Made by a program: the position numbers and the translations under genes. Shown piece by piece: positions 54,267-64,000 of a stretch of DNA of 64,000 nucleotides (positions are counted from its first letter, which is position 1; the number at the start of each line of letters is the position of its first letter). Source of the stretch: Steinernema hermaphroditum (Eukaryota; Nematoda; Chromadorea; Rhabditida; Steinernematidae). The notes below the pieces were generated by a model, which did no database searches, was not told the DNA's origin, and saw only the letters and a program-made list of their open reading frames with translations. The stretch lies in assembly GCA_030435675.1 (NCBI GenBank), contig CM059621.1:14198001-14262000 (forward strand). The letters run 5' to 3'.

Positions 54267-56381
54267 ATGTGGAACGCAAAGCCACCGTCGTCGCCTGTCG
54301 TTCCTCCTGTGGTGGACGTCGAATGGCTCGATCAGAATCGAAAGGTTTGGTGACCGCTGCGGGAGAAGCTAGAAAATCGTTTCAGAACGTGGTTATTCTA
54401 CACGTATCCTACGACCCCCACTGTGATCTTAATCAAAAAGACTTCGTGAAGACCTACTTCGATGATGTGGATAAAAGAATCCAGCACTTTGTAAGCGCAT
54501 CCGCTCGAAAAAACGTATCTTTTTATGCTTTAAGACAAGTGTACAATACCAAATAGGCCACATCCCAAATGCTATTGAGTTCAGCCTGAACTGTGCCACT
54601 TACCCTGGAAGGTATATGCTTGTTTGATACTTACATGATACAGGAAACTTCAGGACAGAGAGATTCTACTTGTACAATCAGAGTGAGGTGGCAAGCTACC
54701 TCCAGAAACTGGCCATTTACCCCGATGAGCACATCGTCGTCTACAGCACAGGTCCATACAACGGTATGCTCTATGCCGCCAAGGCCCGCTGGATTCTCAA
54801 GGTTCGCCTATGCCCAAAGTAACACAAGTCAGTGTTTTGCAGGTCTACGACTTCTGCAAGGTCAGTGTTCTCGATGGAGGACTGTATGCTTGGGAGAAGG
54901 CTGGCAAAGCTTTGACTAAAGAAGTCACGGTTTTACAGGTCAGTGTCGCTATGCCAGGGGGAATTTCATGTCAAAAACCTGCCGGAAAGGAAGTCAAAGT
55001 TCGCATTTTAACTGCGGCTAGTTATAGGTCTTATATTAGTACATATCTAAAAAGACGCTCGCTTTTCTTGGGATTTTTCTATTCTAGAGGGGACTTTGTA
55101 GCCACCGCCCCCTGCAAATTCCATATGTTCGGTCGTTTACAACGGTATCGGTCGTTTGAAATCGACATGAAGTGGTTTGATTTCGATCTGATTTATTACA
55201 CAATATCTTAAGCTTTACACATAGTTACACCCAGAGTAACCGCCATCAGAGCTCATAGCTTCTTCTTGTCATTCTGCCGCGTAGACGGTCGTCTTTCGAC
55301 TCATCGGTGGCGCCATGACAAGAGTTGCTCGGTTCTTGCGAGACTCTGCCAGCTCTGGGTTCCTACTATCCACACAATGTCGTCTTTCCAGAATGCACCA
55401 CTTGGATGCTCTACCCAGTTGTTTGGGTTAGAATTTCAAATTTTTAGGATATAATATGCTTTTCCTATTCTCTTTCTCACCCGCGGTTCCCAGTGGGCCA
55501 AAACATACGTTCGAGCTCAAACTGTTGCTTTGGTTTGAACGAGAGCCGTCGATTGGATTACGGTTGAGATGGGCGCTTCTAGTTCAGCAGATTCTTGCTA
55601 GTCGAACAATCCAAACGGTATTGAACTTGTAAAATCTGGCCTCAGTCCTCAGAAGCGGCTAGATGCACCATCAAAATGCCACCGACAATCCTCCTTGCGT
55701 CAATCTCGTGTGCTTTCAGCCCTCAACTCTGATCCCTCGACGCATGAACATGCAAGAGCACATAACGCTTTCCGAACTGGCCGACGGTGGACACAGAGAG
55801 ATTCCCATCTTGCACGACCTAGAAAGGGTACAGATCATGCTACCGTCCACACCACAACCCTCAGTTTAGTGGAATTTCATCGACTGCAGACCCGCCGCAC
55901 AATATCAGGGAACGGCGAAACCAAGGCAGTTCACTCATATCGGTGACAGTACCCCCGATAACATCGAGATAACCCACTGTCTCAATTTCAGAAGCCGTCG
56001 GTTCCTTCATCCAATATTCAAAGAACCTCCCTGCGTTGAAGGTCATATCAACAAATGGCCTTATGGCTAAGAAAGAGGACATCGAGAAGGGTATAAAGTT
56101 CACTCCACTTTGTCCCACCTCACGATGCATTATTCAGCGCTAGAACAGGCGGAATACGATGGAAAGTTTAAAACAATATTGTTCTGCTACGACAGTCTGC
56201 AGAGTTCACTCGTTGGCTTAGCCATGGAACATGCTGGCTACAGTGCGCCACGGATTTTTACCGTACGTTTCACGTCATATTAGTCACAAAACTGATTCCC
56301 TATTTACAGGGTGGTCTCTTCGAGTTCGAGATTAGAATGCCCCACTACATTAACGGACAATACGGTTATCCTCTTTACTGA
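54267..56381 (+). CDS. two-domain rhodanese: mercaptopyruvate/thiosulfate sulfurtransferase-like, 326 aa
   Basis: Transfers sulfane sulfur via an active-site cysteine. Exons 54267-54344, 54386-54490, 54535-54611, 54654-54801, 54843-54938, 55720-55827, 55870-55942, 55992-56090, 56138-56262 and 56310-56381 total 327 codons with all phases consistent. TTCAG two bases before the ATG fits trans-splicing. The non-catalytic N-terminal domain has VVDVEWLDQNRKNVVILHVS, GHIPNAIEF, HIVVYSTGPYNGMLYAAKAR and KVSVLDGGLYAWEKAG. The catalytic domain has WNFIDCRPAAQYQGTAKPR and FCYDSLQSSLVGLAMEHAGY, where Cys starts the active loop in place of the usual CGSGV. The loop is therefore atypical and activity is uncertain. 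A 781-bp intron separates the two domains. The first domain is also open past 54938, giving a possible short form. Confidence 0.85.
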
Positions 56382-56663
56382 GTCGTCTCTCCAACTAGAG
56401 AATGTTCTATGATCTTGTCAGAGTACCGGTTTTAAGCCCCAATCAGGTTGCTAAGAGTAAGCAAAAATTGCCTGATGTCATTCCTTTCACTATAAACTGA
56501 AAATAAATTTACATCACAATAGAGTCGCCAACAATAAAAATAAATAAATAAGAACCTAACCCTAGATCGACCAATTCTAGTGTCCAAAAGTGATGCTTCC
56601 AAAGGACATATAAGAGGTGGTTAGGGGTATTTGATCTGGAAAACATCGGAAGAATCTCCCGAG

Positions 56664-57383
56664 ATGACCTACAACGACAAGATCCACATGTCCCTCGACG
56701 AGATCATCAAACAACGCAGAGGATCGAAGAGGGTTCCAAAAGGAGGACAAGGCGTCTCGAGGCGCGGTAGAATCGAGAAAAGACTCTCAGTGGAAAAGAA
56801 GTCCGACTGGGACCCGAGCCGCCTGAGTGGTCCTGGCTCTCGCAATATTGCTAGCAGGATCACCAGGGCCGGTGCGAAACAGTCGAAGCGAAACATCATA
56901 GATCGCCTCTCTTGTGTTGAGGTTCCTTCCAAGAGAATGGAGCCTAGACTCTTCAACAAGCCCAGCCTAGAGCCAAAGGAGAGAACTAAGCCTCTGAACA
57001 AGAAGCAGCTCCTTCCTAAACCCTCCAAGAAGGCCTCGAACAAAACGGACTTGGTCCGTCTTCCTCCTCGCCTTCAAGGACGCGTTGCCAAGCAGCCGAG
57101 GAAGTCTGGCAACTCCAACGAACTCCAGAGTGTTCAGAAATCGCTAAAGTCCGTTCCTCTCAAGAAGGTCACCTCGGTCCAAAAGAGAGAAACCTCCCAA
57201 ATCCAAAAAACCAAGGAGATTCCTCAACTTCCGAAGAGCGCTTCGAAGAAGGAAGACAACAAGAAAGTCCTTCTCATCTTGAAGGACGAAGAGAAGCCCC
57301 AAAAAGTCATTCAGAAGATGAAAGAAGCCACCGACCCTTTCCTTGCCCTTGTAACCCAGTTGTGCCAATTGACCGTTTACTGA
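56664..57383 (+). CDS. basic protein with UAP56-binding motif (mRNA export adaptor, UIF/ALY-like), 239 aa
   Basis: Single exon. Near the N-terminus, DKIHMSLDEIIKQRRGSKR matches the UAP56-binding motif of ALYREF and UIF (MSLDDIIK). The rest is Lys/Arg-rich and apparently disordered (GVSRRGRIEKR, RLPPRLQGRVAKQPRK, and repeated Gln/Lys stretches). No RRM is present, so it resembles UIF-type adaptors rather than ALY. It is predicted to link the helicase UAP56 to mRNP in the nucleus; this rests on the short motif plus composition. An AG-rich TATA-like ATATAAGAGG lies about 57 bases upstream. The frame extends a few codons upstream of the ATG without another Met. Confidence 0.7.
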   Translation: MTYNDKIHMSLDEIIKQRRGSKRVPKGGQGVSRRGRIEKRLSVEKKSDWDPSRLSGPGSRNIASRITRAGAKQSKRNIIDRLSCVEVPSKRMEPRLFNKPSLEPKERTKPLNKKQLLPKPSKKASNKTDLVRLPPRLQGRVAKQPRKSGNSNELQSVQKSLKSVPLKKVTSVQKRETSQIQKTKEIPQLPKSASKKEDNKKVLLILKDEEKPQKVIQKMKEATDPFLALVTQLCQLTVY

Positions 57384-57944
57384 AATGAATAAAAACTGAA
57401 TTAAAGTCACATCGTTACGGTCTCTTCAGATTTCTCCAGTTATTTGTGCCTCTTGAGTTGTTGTCATTGCCACTTCAAAAAGAAGAAGGATGACGAAGGG
57501 ACATTTGTCCTCGAAGGGCAAATTAGTGCCGGAGAGTTCAAACGGACGAAGACGAACGGTCGAATGGCTTTGCTCAGGAGTCCACGACTTTGCTGATCAA
57601 GGAGCGTGGCCATTCAAGTGAAGGAAGGGGGAAAAGGGGTTTCACCGTTTGTGTTTTTCGAAATTTCGAAATCTCGAGGGCGAACAACCAATTCAGAAAC
57701 AAATGTGATACACGTTGGAAACTCCGGCGTCCCTGGCCCGCTGGGACCCAAAGGACCTCTCGAAGCCAAGGGTCTTACCGGAGTGGACATAATGGAACCC
57801 ACGGACTAATTAAAAAACAAATGACCCCCAGGCGCAGGAGAACACGATATCCCTCTTGCAGTGCAACGAGGACGACAAGATCTCCTACCCTCGATTTCAG
57901 AGCGATCTTGTGATGACGACGATAGACTGGAATACGCCGAAAGG
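57384..57944. other. mostly non-coding, collagen-like scrap
   Basis: At 57720-57790 one frame reads GVPGPLGPKGPLEAKGLTG, a short Gly-X-Y run like a cuticle-collagen fragment. It has no continuation or gene context and is probably a decayed piece. Confidence 0.35.
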
Positions 57945-58560
57945 ACAACGAGTTTCACGAGTTTATTTCTCGTATCAAAGGCTTACGCCTTGCGAGACGT
58001 CATATATATGCACAAGAAACACATTATCACTCCGTAGTCGCCGGTCTTCTTCTGACTTCGGCACATCAGAGTAGAGCACGGCGATCCCATTAGTGTGCGC
58101 GGGCATCAGAGAGGCGAAGAGCTGATTCCGGAGACGGTGGAGCACAGCAAACCCATCTTCAGCTCAGGTGGCGGCGCGGACGTCGGAGTTGAGGAGCTTC
58201 TTCGGCGGCTTCCGCGCGCGGCACGAGTGAAGAACAGGCATGCAGGCGAAACGCGTTGTCGGAGCATAACAGGCGAACCGGGAACCATCAGGGCAGCTGG
58301 CGACGCGGACTTCAGAATTGTGGCGGTTCTTCGGCTTCTCTGGCGGCGCGAGTGGAGTCGGGCGGCAGTGACGGGCTTCTTGGCAAGACGGTGGAACTAC
58401 GGCTCCCTGGTATTCCAGGCCTTCTGGGAGCCGGGGCGATCATTGCGCCAACAACGACGGCCGAGAACGACCGCTCACTCAACTCAATCTCAGGCTCAGA
58501 CAGCCTCAGAGAGAGCGAGCGGACGACCCGACCGATCGCTGGGGGCACAAATAAAGGACA
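57945..58560 (+). repeat. RF2 (partial) followed by RF1, longest copy
   Basis: 57945-58010 carries the RF2 start (CACGAGTTTATTTCTCG, AAAGGCTTACGCCTTGC). 58020-58560 is the fullest RF1 copy (GTAGTCGCCGGTCTTC, GGTGGAACTACGGCTCCCTG, GGGAGCCGGGGCGATCATTG, GACAGCCTCAGAGAGAGCG). Related RF1 copies are near 2573, 4935 and 25480. No conserved frame. Confidence 0.6.
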
Positions 58561-58677
58561 ACAACAACATTTTATCCGCAATGCATATATTTCGGGCTAT
58601 TAGTGGTACCGGGGACTATTGAGCAAAAAAACAAACAAACGCGGCGATCCACGGGATCCTGGGATAAGTTAGGCTGC

Positions 58678-59993
58678 TCAGAGCAGGTCAGCGATGTCCT
58701 CAGGCATCTCCTCGATCTGCGTCGTGTAGAATGTCTCGATGTCGCGCATAACGCGGAGGTCGTTGTTGGTGACGAAGTTGATGGCGACACCCTTGCGACC
58801 GAAACGACCCGAGCGACCAATGCTGAACGAAGAGGTTAGGAGGAGGCTCCGGGACTGCGACTCACCGATGAATGTAGTTCTCGCGCTTGACGGGAAGATC
58901 GTAGTTGATGACGAGGGAGACCTGCTGGACGTCGATACCACGGGCCAACAGATCGGTGGAGATCAGAACGCGGGACGAGCCGGAACGGAACTCGCGCATG
59001 ATGACGTCACGCTCGCTTTGCTCCATTTCTCCGTGCTGAAGGCCGGGATTAGAGCTGTCGGATGACCGGGGGACTCACCATGCAGGAGACGGTGAACTGG
59101 TTGGCAACGAGCTTGTTGGTTAGCTCTTCGACCTTCCTGCGGGTGTTGCAGAAGATGACGGCCTGCGTGATGTTCACGGTCTCGTAGAGGTCGACAAGGG
59201 TGTCGAACTTGTACTGCTGAAATGAACAGCAGTTAGTCAAAGCTTATAACGGATGTCACACCTCGTGCTCGAGCAGGATGAAGAACTGACGGATACCTTC
59301 GAGGGTCAGCTCCTCCTTCTTGACAAGGATCTTGATGGGGTTCTGCATGAAGCGGCTGGTGACGTCGAGCACCTCGGTGGGCATGGTAGCCGAAAGGAGG
59401 ACGACCTGGACGTCCTGCGGGAGACTCTTGAAGGTGTCGTAGATCTGTTCCTTGAAACCGCGCGAGAGCATCTCGTCGGCCTCGTCGAGCACGAACATCT
59501 TGATGTTTTCCGTCTGCAGAGCCTGACGCTTGATCATGTCGTTGACGCGGCCGGGGGTGCCCACGACCACTTGCACGCCATCCTCTAGTTTCCGCTGGTC
59601 GTCGCGCACGTTGGTGCCACCGATACACGCGTGCACGTTGACGTTCATGAAGTCGCCAAGAGCGCACATGACGATCTGGATCTGCTGAGCCAACTCGCGG
59701 GTCGGCGCCATGACAAGGGCCTGCACGCACGGCTTTTTCTCGTCGATCCGCTGCAGGACGGAGACGGAGAAGGTGGCCGTCTTACCGGTTCCGGACTGCG
59801 CCTGGGCGATCACATCGCTGGTGCCGCAGCAGGGCACGATGGCGCGCTGCTGGATGGCCGACGGCTTCTCAAAACCGAAGGCGTAGATGCCGCGGAGGAG
59901 CGTCTCCTTGAGTCCCATCTCGTCGAAGGTCTCGACGACGGACTCGTAGTTGCCTTCGATGACGCCATCAACAGGGCACGGTGCAGAACTCAT
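58678..59993 (-). CDS. inf-1: eukaryotic initiation factor 4A, DEAD-box RNA helicase, 394 aa
   Basis: ATP-dependent RNA helicase of the eIF4F cap complex, cytosolic. Exons read downward: 59993-59262, 59216-59079, 59035-58866 and 58822-58678, totalling 395 codons. TTCCAG is one base before the ATG (trans-splice-like). The Q motif region reads [16 protein letters not shown]; motif I AQSGTGKT; Ia [10 protein letters not shown] and [64 protein letters not shown]. It ends [10 protein letters not shown], the usual eIF4A terminus. Length is typical. GC-rich, biased codons fit high expression. The C. elegans homologue is inf-1. Confidence 0.97.
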
Positions 59994-60901
59994 TCTGGAA
60001 CAAGGGATTTGATTGGCATAGTGATCAAAACATAAAATTTTGATCGGTAAGTACACGTACACCAATCTCACAACATCCACATAAAGGTTTCGGTTAGATT
60101 TTTTCGGAAGCCAAAGGGCACAAATCATGAAATTTGCAGAGAGTGCGCCTTGACCGACAAGCGATCATCGAAAACAAATTTTGCAAAAACCGTTTTGAAA
60201 AACAGACAACTGCAAATGTAGACAATACGATCATTGTCCAATTTGAAGATGCGAGTTACTGAAGATCTGGCAAGATCCGTGTCCTAACGTAAGACATCTA
60301 CTGCTCGGTCGAGGACGGAAAAGCGGAAAAGAAAGCCGTCTCTGCAAAACACACAACTGCGAAAGTGCGCGAAGTTTCCAGCCTATCGTACGCTGTGTGT
60401 CTGATAGACGGTAGACGTCGCGCTGGGAGTTCCATGCTTAGCAGGAAATGTCTGATTTCAGAGCGCGCAAGTCAGTTCATCCGTGTGGTCTACATCTTCT
60501 CCACTCTAGACAGACTGTTTCCGCAGTGTCTTGTTACTGCTACATCTGCGAGGGAAATCGGTTGGAATTATTATGCATTTTCTGCATGAAGCAAAACTGT
60601 GGGCATTGTTTCCTGTCCTTATTTGTAAGAATAGTTCCGGCGAAGATTAAGTTCGGCACAGAAGAAACGCCTTTTGATGTGTACGATAGTTCTGACCCGT
60701 TGGCGATGGGTTTTTTTTATTTCTCTGTCTGTCTTGGGGGTCCCTCCGTCGCTCTCATCGTAGACAGCGGGGCTACACTCATGTTTCTCACCATGTTTCT
60801 CATTTGAGACGATTTCAATGAAGCAAGCTTTGCAGAAATCTTGCACACTTGTGGTTTTATAAAAAAACGGATAACAAACATTGGTGTAGAACCACAACTG
60901 T
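59994..60901. promoter_or_regulatory. upstream region of eIF4A with AGAC/GTCT motifs
   Basis: No gene seen. ACAGACAAC and GTAGACAATAC occur near 60210, CTGATAGACGGTAGACGTCG at 60401-60420 and CTCTAGACAGACTG around 60512, part of the motif group seen upstream of other genes here. Confidence 0.35.
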
Positions 60902-61555
60902 TCAGTTGTCTTCCTCTGTTAAGTCTTCTACTTTTGGTTCGTTATAAGAAGAGTCTGTGCTGTGGTAACAAGGTTGAAAACTAAGCTCGATCGACACGCA
61001 TTCGTCATCGTGGCCGACGGGACAGTGAGCAACTGAGTACAACTGATCATGCTTTAGGTAGTAATCATCCCAATCTTCCTGATCCTGTTCGTCTTTCTTC
61101 ATTAACTGAGCGTATCTTTTGGCATTCTGAAGATTTGGAGCCGATCTGTGCAGAGATAGGCTGCTGCTATTTCGAGATAGCGGATAATAAGGCAATAGAA
61201 TTGGGATCATCTTCCCAATTCCGCCCTCCTCGAACTTCAAACCCGCATCCCAAAGGTCGTCCCAACCAGATACTGTGTTGTTGCTCGTTTGATCGGCCAA
61301 TGTGACGAAACGCACAAACTTATGTCCGATGGATTGGATGCGTCTCATATCCGTGAATTTCTCAGAGAAGAAGCAGCATTGGAAGACTCCATCGATTTTT
61401 CTGAACCAGACACGGTAATCGCGACGATTCCGCTTGTAAACATCGAAGACTTCCTTCCAAATTGGCTGCGCAAATTCCTCTTTTATGGACTGGAGAGTGT
61501 CACAATCGGAAAGCTCCACCACGTCTTCCACGAACTTGTAAGGGACGGCGTCCAT
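60902..61555 (-). CDS. F-box-like nematode protein (MDxVPxxF family) 1, 217 aa
   Basis: Single exon. It begins MDAVPYKFVEDVVELSDCDT; an in-frame Met four codons earlier (61567) is an alternative start. The MDxVPxxFxExVV start followed by a W..V...Y..NRRDY segment is the F-box-like N-terminal motif common to large, fast-evolving nematode families that probably act as ubiquitin-ligase adaptors. The middle has GGIGKMIPILLPYYPLSR. The end is very acidic (EPKVEDLTEEDN). No membrane segment. Function is inferred from the motif only. A diverged relative lies at 62720-63799 in opposite orientation. Confidence 0.72.
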   Translation of the reverse strand: MDAVPYKFVEDVVELSDCDTLQSIKEEFAQPIWKEVFDVYKRNRRDYRVWFRKIDGVFQCCFFSEKFTDMRRIQSIGHKFVRFVTLADQTSNNTVSGWDDLWDAGLKFEEGGIGKMIPILLPYYPLSRNSSSLSLHRSAPNLQNAKRYAQLMKKDEQDQEDWDDYYLKHDQLYSVAHCPVGHDDECVSIELSFQPCYHSTDSSYNEPKVEDLTEEDN

Positions 61556-61567
61556 GGATCGTCTCAT

Positions 61568-62719
61568 GATGAGCTGTTGCTCGCATCGCTCTGTGCGGTG
61601 CGAGCGACTTTCTTAGACGATCTTAGGGGCTACGATCGCAGCGTAACAAAACATTATGTGATTATGCCCAATGCTTTAACTTCATGTGAGTACTGTAGCG
61701 CGAGTTGGTAAAATTTTCTATACATGGTCCCACAACGAACACCCTGACCTTATTGAATTGGCGTACGGTGGGTGGGAGATTTGCCGGTGGGTAGGTATGG
61801 CTCGTCCGACATTACTGTGTTTCAAGGCCGGGTCATACTTGTGAGACACAAGCTGTGTCTCAAATTTGTGCTTCCGATTTTTGAGCACAAATTTCTGCAG
61901 CTTGCTGAAATTGAAACCGCATACAAAAGTCGTGCATCACTCAGGAACAGTACACTATAAAAATAGCTGGAGCAGGAACGGTAACTCGTGAGCTATGTTC
62001 GATACTTTCTGTGTCTCATCATGTGAGCTAGGACTCGTGTCTCAAATCAAAGAATCGCTCACGACTGATCAGCCTTGAATTGCACTCCAAATGTTTTTGT
62101 CTGTGTACTGTGGACGACCGATGCACAGGACACATATGATTAAATTTAAAAATCGCGAACAACAAGTATGACCCAGCCTTTAGGTTTATTACTTTGAGTT
62201 TATCCTCTCGTATCAAACAAATTCTTAATCTTATATTTCGTGTTACTTCGTAATTTACTCTTCAAAATTCTTCTAACCGTCAAAACATTACTGAAAAAGA
62301 GTCATCTAATTTCTGCACGATGTGCTAAGTTGTCAGGACTACAGAGCTCTCCCCTCGGGCACGCACAAAATCAATAGGTACGAGCCTAAGCCAAGCCTGG
62401 ATGTTAGGTCATTAGGCCATCGCCCGCAATCATAAATATCTATGCATATTCCTAAGCCAAAGCTAGGTCCAGGACATAAACAAGGAGGAGAGCTCGCTTC
62501 ACTTACTGGAACCTCAGTGACATGCGACTAGAAATCTGAACACAACATGTTTGCCTGCTCTCCGTTTAAAAATGTAAAGGTGCAAAAGGCTTTTCGTGGT
62601 GAGAAGTGAAAAGTGGCGCAAATGTCGGTGCAAATATCCTAGAACCATGTTTTGCGCGAACAGATAGCATCGCTCTAGTATCATATAAGCCTTTCGCTTT
62701 CAGTTGTTAACGGATAGCG
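61568..62719. other. intergenic region between two divergent F-box-like genes
   Basis: No convincing gene. Frames up to about 60 codons only after 61711. A TTTCAG at 62697-62702 just upstream of the next ATG probably serves as its trans-splice site. Confidence 0.4.
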
Positions 62720-63799
62720 ATGGACAGAGTCCCGGTCGATTTCATCGAAAGAGCAGTTTTCTTGCTCGACGACTTCTCCCCTCTCGGGAAACTCTCCCAT
62801 GACAGCTGCTTCTACACGTTCTACGAAGAAATTTCGATCAAATGCAATCAGGAAAGCGTCCTCTCCTGTCGCGTATACAGAGATTTCGTGCTGCCTTCAA
62901 GTAGAGAGAGCTTGCAGCGCTGCGAGGAGAACAGGAAGTTCTTAAGAGGCGTGGAATTGATGGCAACTGGTGGGCAACCCTCGAGCAATAGCCACGACAA
63001 TCAGGAATTGGAGAAACGCGTCCTGTCCCTCTGCTTCTTTGCAAAGGAAGTGCATTTGGTTATTTGTTTTGTTGGGGATATTAGTTTTGCGAAGAATAAT
63101 GCAGTCAGTTCTGTTAAGAAGCTTTTACAGCTCAACATTCCTGTCCACAAGGTTACCTTGGGGTCCGGGATGCCTGACACGGAGTGTGATTCGCTTATAG
63201 ATCAAATTCTCAAGAATGTTATCTCCAGAAAATCTCTTCGGAATATGACGTTAGGTAGGTTCGAAGCGAGCAGCTGGAACTTTCTGGATGGTATGTTCAA
63301 TCGAGCCGAGTTCGAAACACTGGAATGGTCTGTGGGGGGCACGCAGTGTGAACATGTATGGCGATACATCCTGAGCCAGTGGATGCTCGGAGCAATATCA
63401 TGCTCTGCGAGGAAAACGTTTCATTGTAGGAGTGTTCATAGTTCAGTGTTTCCCTACTTGCACCTTGTGAACAGATCGGACATCGAAGAAGTAGACAGGA
63501 CAATAGTGAGGATCAATGACTTCCGGCTCTCCAGTGAATTGATTAAAAGGATCAAGAAGCACGGACACTTAAGTTCGCCCTACTATGTGGTCTACGCTTT
63601 GAACCACCCAACACGTTCGGATGTTGCTTGCATCGTGGCCAGGGTATGGGAACGTATTGATACTTTGTTGTGGAACGCTCCGTATGCCAGAGGAACACCG
63701 GAATTCGTTGAATACGCGAAGAGCGAGATTCAATTGATGTATATTGGCGATATTGCAAGCATGATGTCCTGGGTGACTTTGATTTTTCCTCCAAGCTAA
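62720..63799 (+). CDS. F-box-like nematode protein (MDxVPxxF family) 2, 359 aa
   Basis: Single long exon, starting MDRVPVDFIERAVFLLDDFS about 17 bases after a TTTCAG acceptor. The N-terminal motif is that of the gene at 60902. The C-terminal two thirds contain ISRKSLRNMTLGRFEASSW, SAVHSS-like and LSSELIKRIKKHGH segments resembling the F-box-associated part of nematode FBA proteins, with regular hydrophobic spacing but no definite catalytic motif. Ends SWVTLIFPPS. Probably a substrate adaptor; substrate unknown. Confidence 0.72.
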   Translation: MDRVPVDFIERAVFLLDDFSPLGKLSHDSCFYTFYEEISIKCNQESVLSCRVYRDFVLPSSRESLQRCEENRKFLRGVELMATGGQPSSNSHDNQELEKRVLSLCFFAKEVHLVICFVGDISFAKNNAVSSVKKLLQLNIPVHKVTLGSGMPDTECDSLIDQILKNVISRKSLRNMTLGRFEASSWNFLDGMFNRAEFETLEWSVGGTQCEHVWRYILSQWMLGAISCSARKTFHCRSVHSSVFPYLHLVNRSDIEEVDRTIVRINDFRLSSELIKRIKKHGHLSSPYYVVYALNHPTRSDVACIVARVWERIDTLLWNAPYARGTPEFVEYAKSEIQLMYIGDIASMMSWVTLIFPPS

Positions 63800-64000
63800 A
63801 AGTTGCTACTTATGCCGTCAATAAGCTGTTCACATGTTGCATATAAACATCGCTGTTGTAGTATTTGTTGCGTGCTGAAGAACGAGCTAGGTCCAAGGTT
63901 CAGCCTAGTCTCAGCTCACTCGGAGCTTGACGCAGCTCGCTCGGGGTTTTTTTTACAGATACAAACCCTTACAACATCCACCCTACGAAATTATCGTCCC
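63800..64000. other. window end, no gene seen
   Basis: GGGGTTTTTTTTACAG at about 63944-63958 could be a splice or trans-splice acceptor of a gene running off the window. Confidence 0.3.

Noticed and set aside
59233..59730. 165-codon minus-strand frame rich in Arg/Gly/His
   Set aside because: Wrong-frame shadow of eIF4A exon 1, whose helicase motifs are unambiguous.

Overview
This is nuclear DNA of a free-living-type rhabditid nematode; I do not assign a genus. The basis is visible in the sequence: genes with many introns of about 42-50 bp ending in TTTCAG, TTTCAG acceptors within 2-15 bases of start codons (the pattern left by spliced-leader trans-splicing), an ELT-2-type intestinal GATA factor, a nematode-type serpentine receptor, and proteins with the nematode N-terminal MDxVPxxF motif. 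Gene models were built by hand from splice signals. Unless stated otherwise, exon phases were checked and each model sums to a whole number of codons.

The left part (1-30 kb) is gene-poor and repeat-rich. It holds a short-chain dehydrogenase (1479-2439) with an inverted broken copy beside a tRNA-Ser(AGA), a small acidic protein, and two minus-strand GATA zinc-finger genes. One is a 314-residue protein with two canonical and several divergent fingers (5538-10027). The other is an ELT-2-like factor of 475 residues (16110-21578). Between and within them lie a decayed LINE, an LTR-element remnant with gag and a fold-back carrying a tRNA-Met fragment, tRNA-derived SINEs, a MITE and large inverted repeats in introns. 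Upstream of the ELT-2-like gene are three clusters of GATAA sites, two of which are copies of each other. Much of this half is dense in the heptamer ATTTTTG, nearly always on the plus strand.

The right part (30-64 kb) is gene-dense. In order: a Lys/Glu-rich membrane-anchored protein, a hypothetical protein, two single-pass membrane proteins (one with its stop codon supplied by a mariner insertion), two tandem four-TM LAPTM4-like genes (the second split by a hAT element), a single-pass membrane protein apparently fused in frame to a group II PLP-dependent decarboxylase, two small proteins, a third LAPTM4-like gene, a SET-only methyltransferase, a GPCR, a 5'-truncated LINE reverse transcriptase, V-ATPase subunit A, a second hAT element, a two-domain rhodanese/mercaptopyruvate sulfurtransferase, a UAP56-binding-motif mRNA export factor, eIF4A, and two F-box-like proteins. 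TGTCTAGACA/AGACGTCT-type palindromes recur upstream of several of these genes.

Functional links I would infer: the GATA factors and GATAA clusters form one regulatory neighbourhood. The right part is a mix of housekeeping genes (V-ATPase A, eIF4A, export factor) and fast-evolving nematode membrane-protein genes being eroded by DNA transposons.
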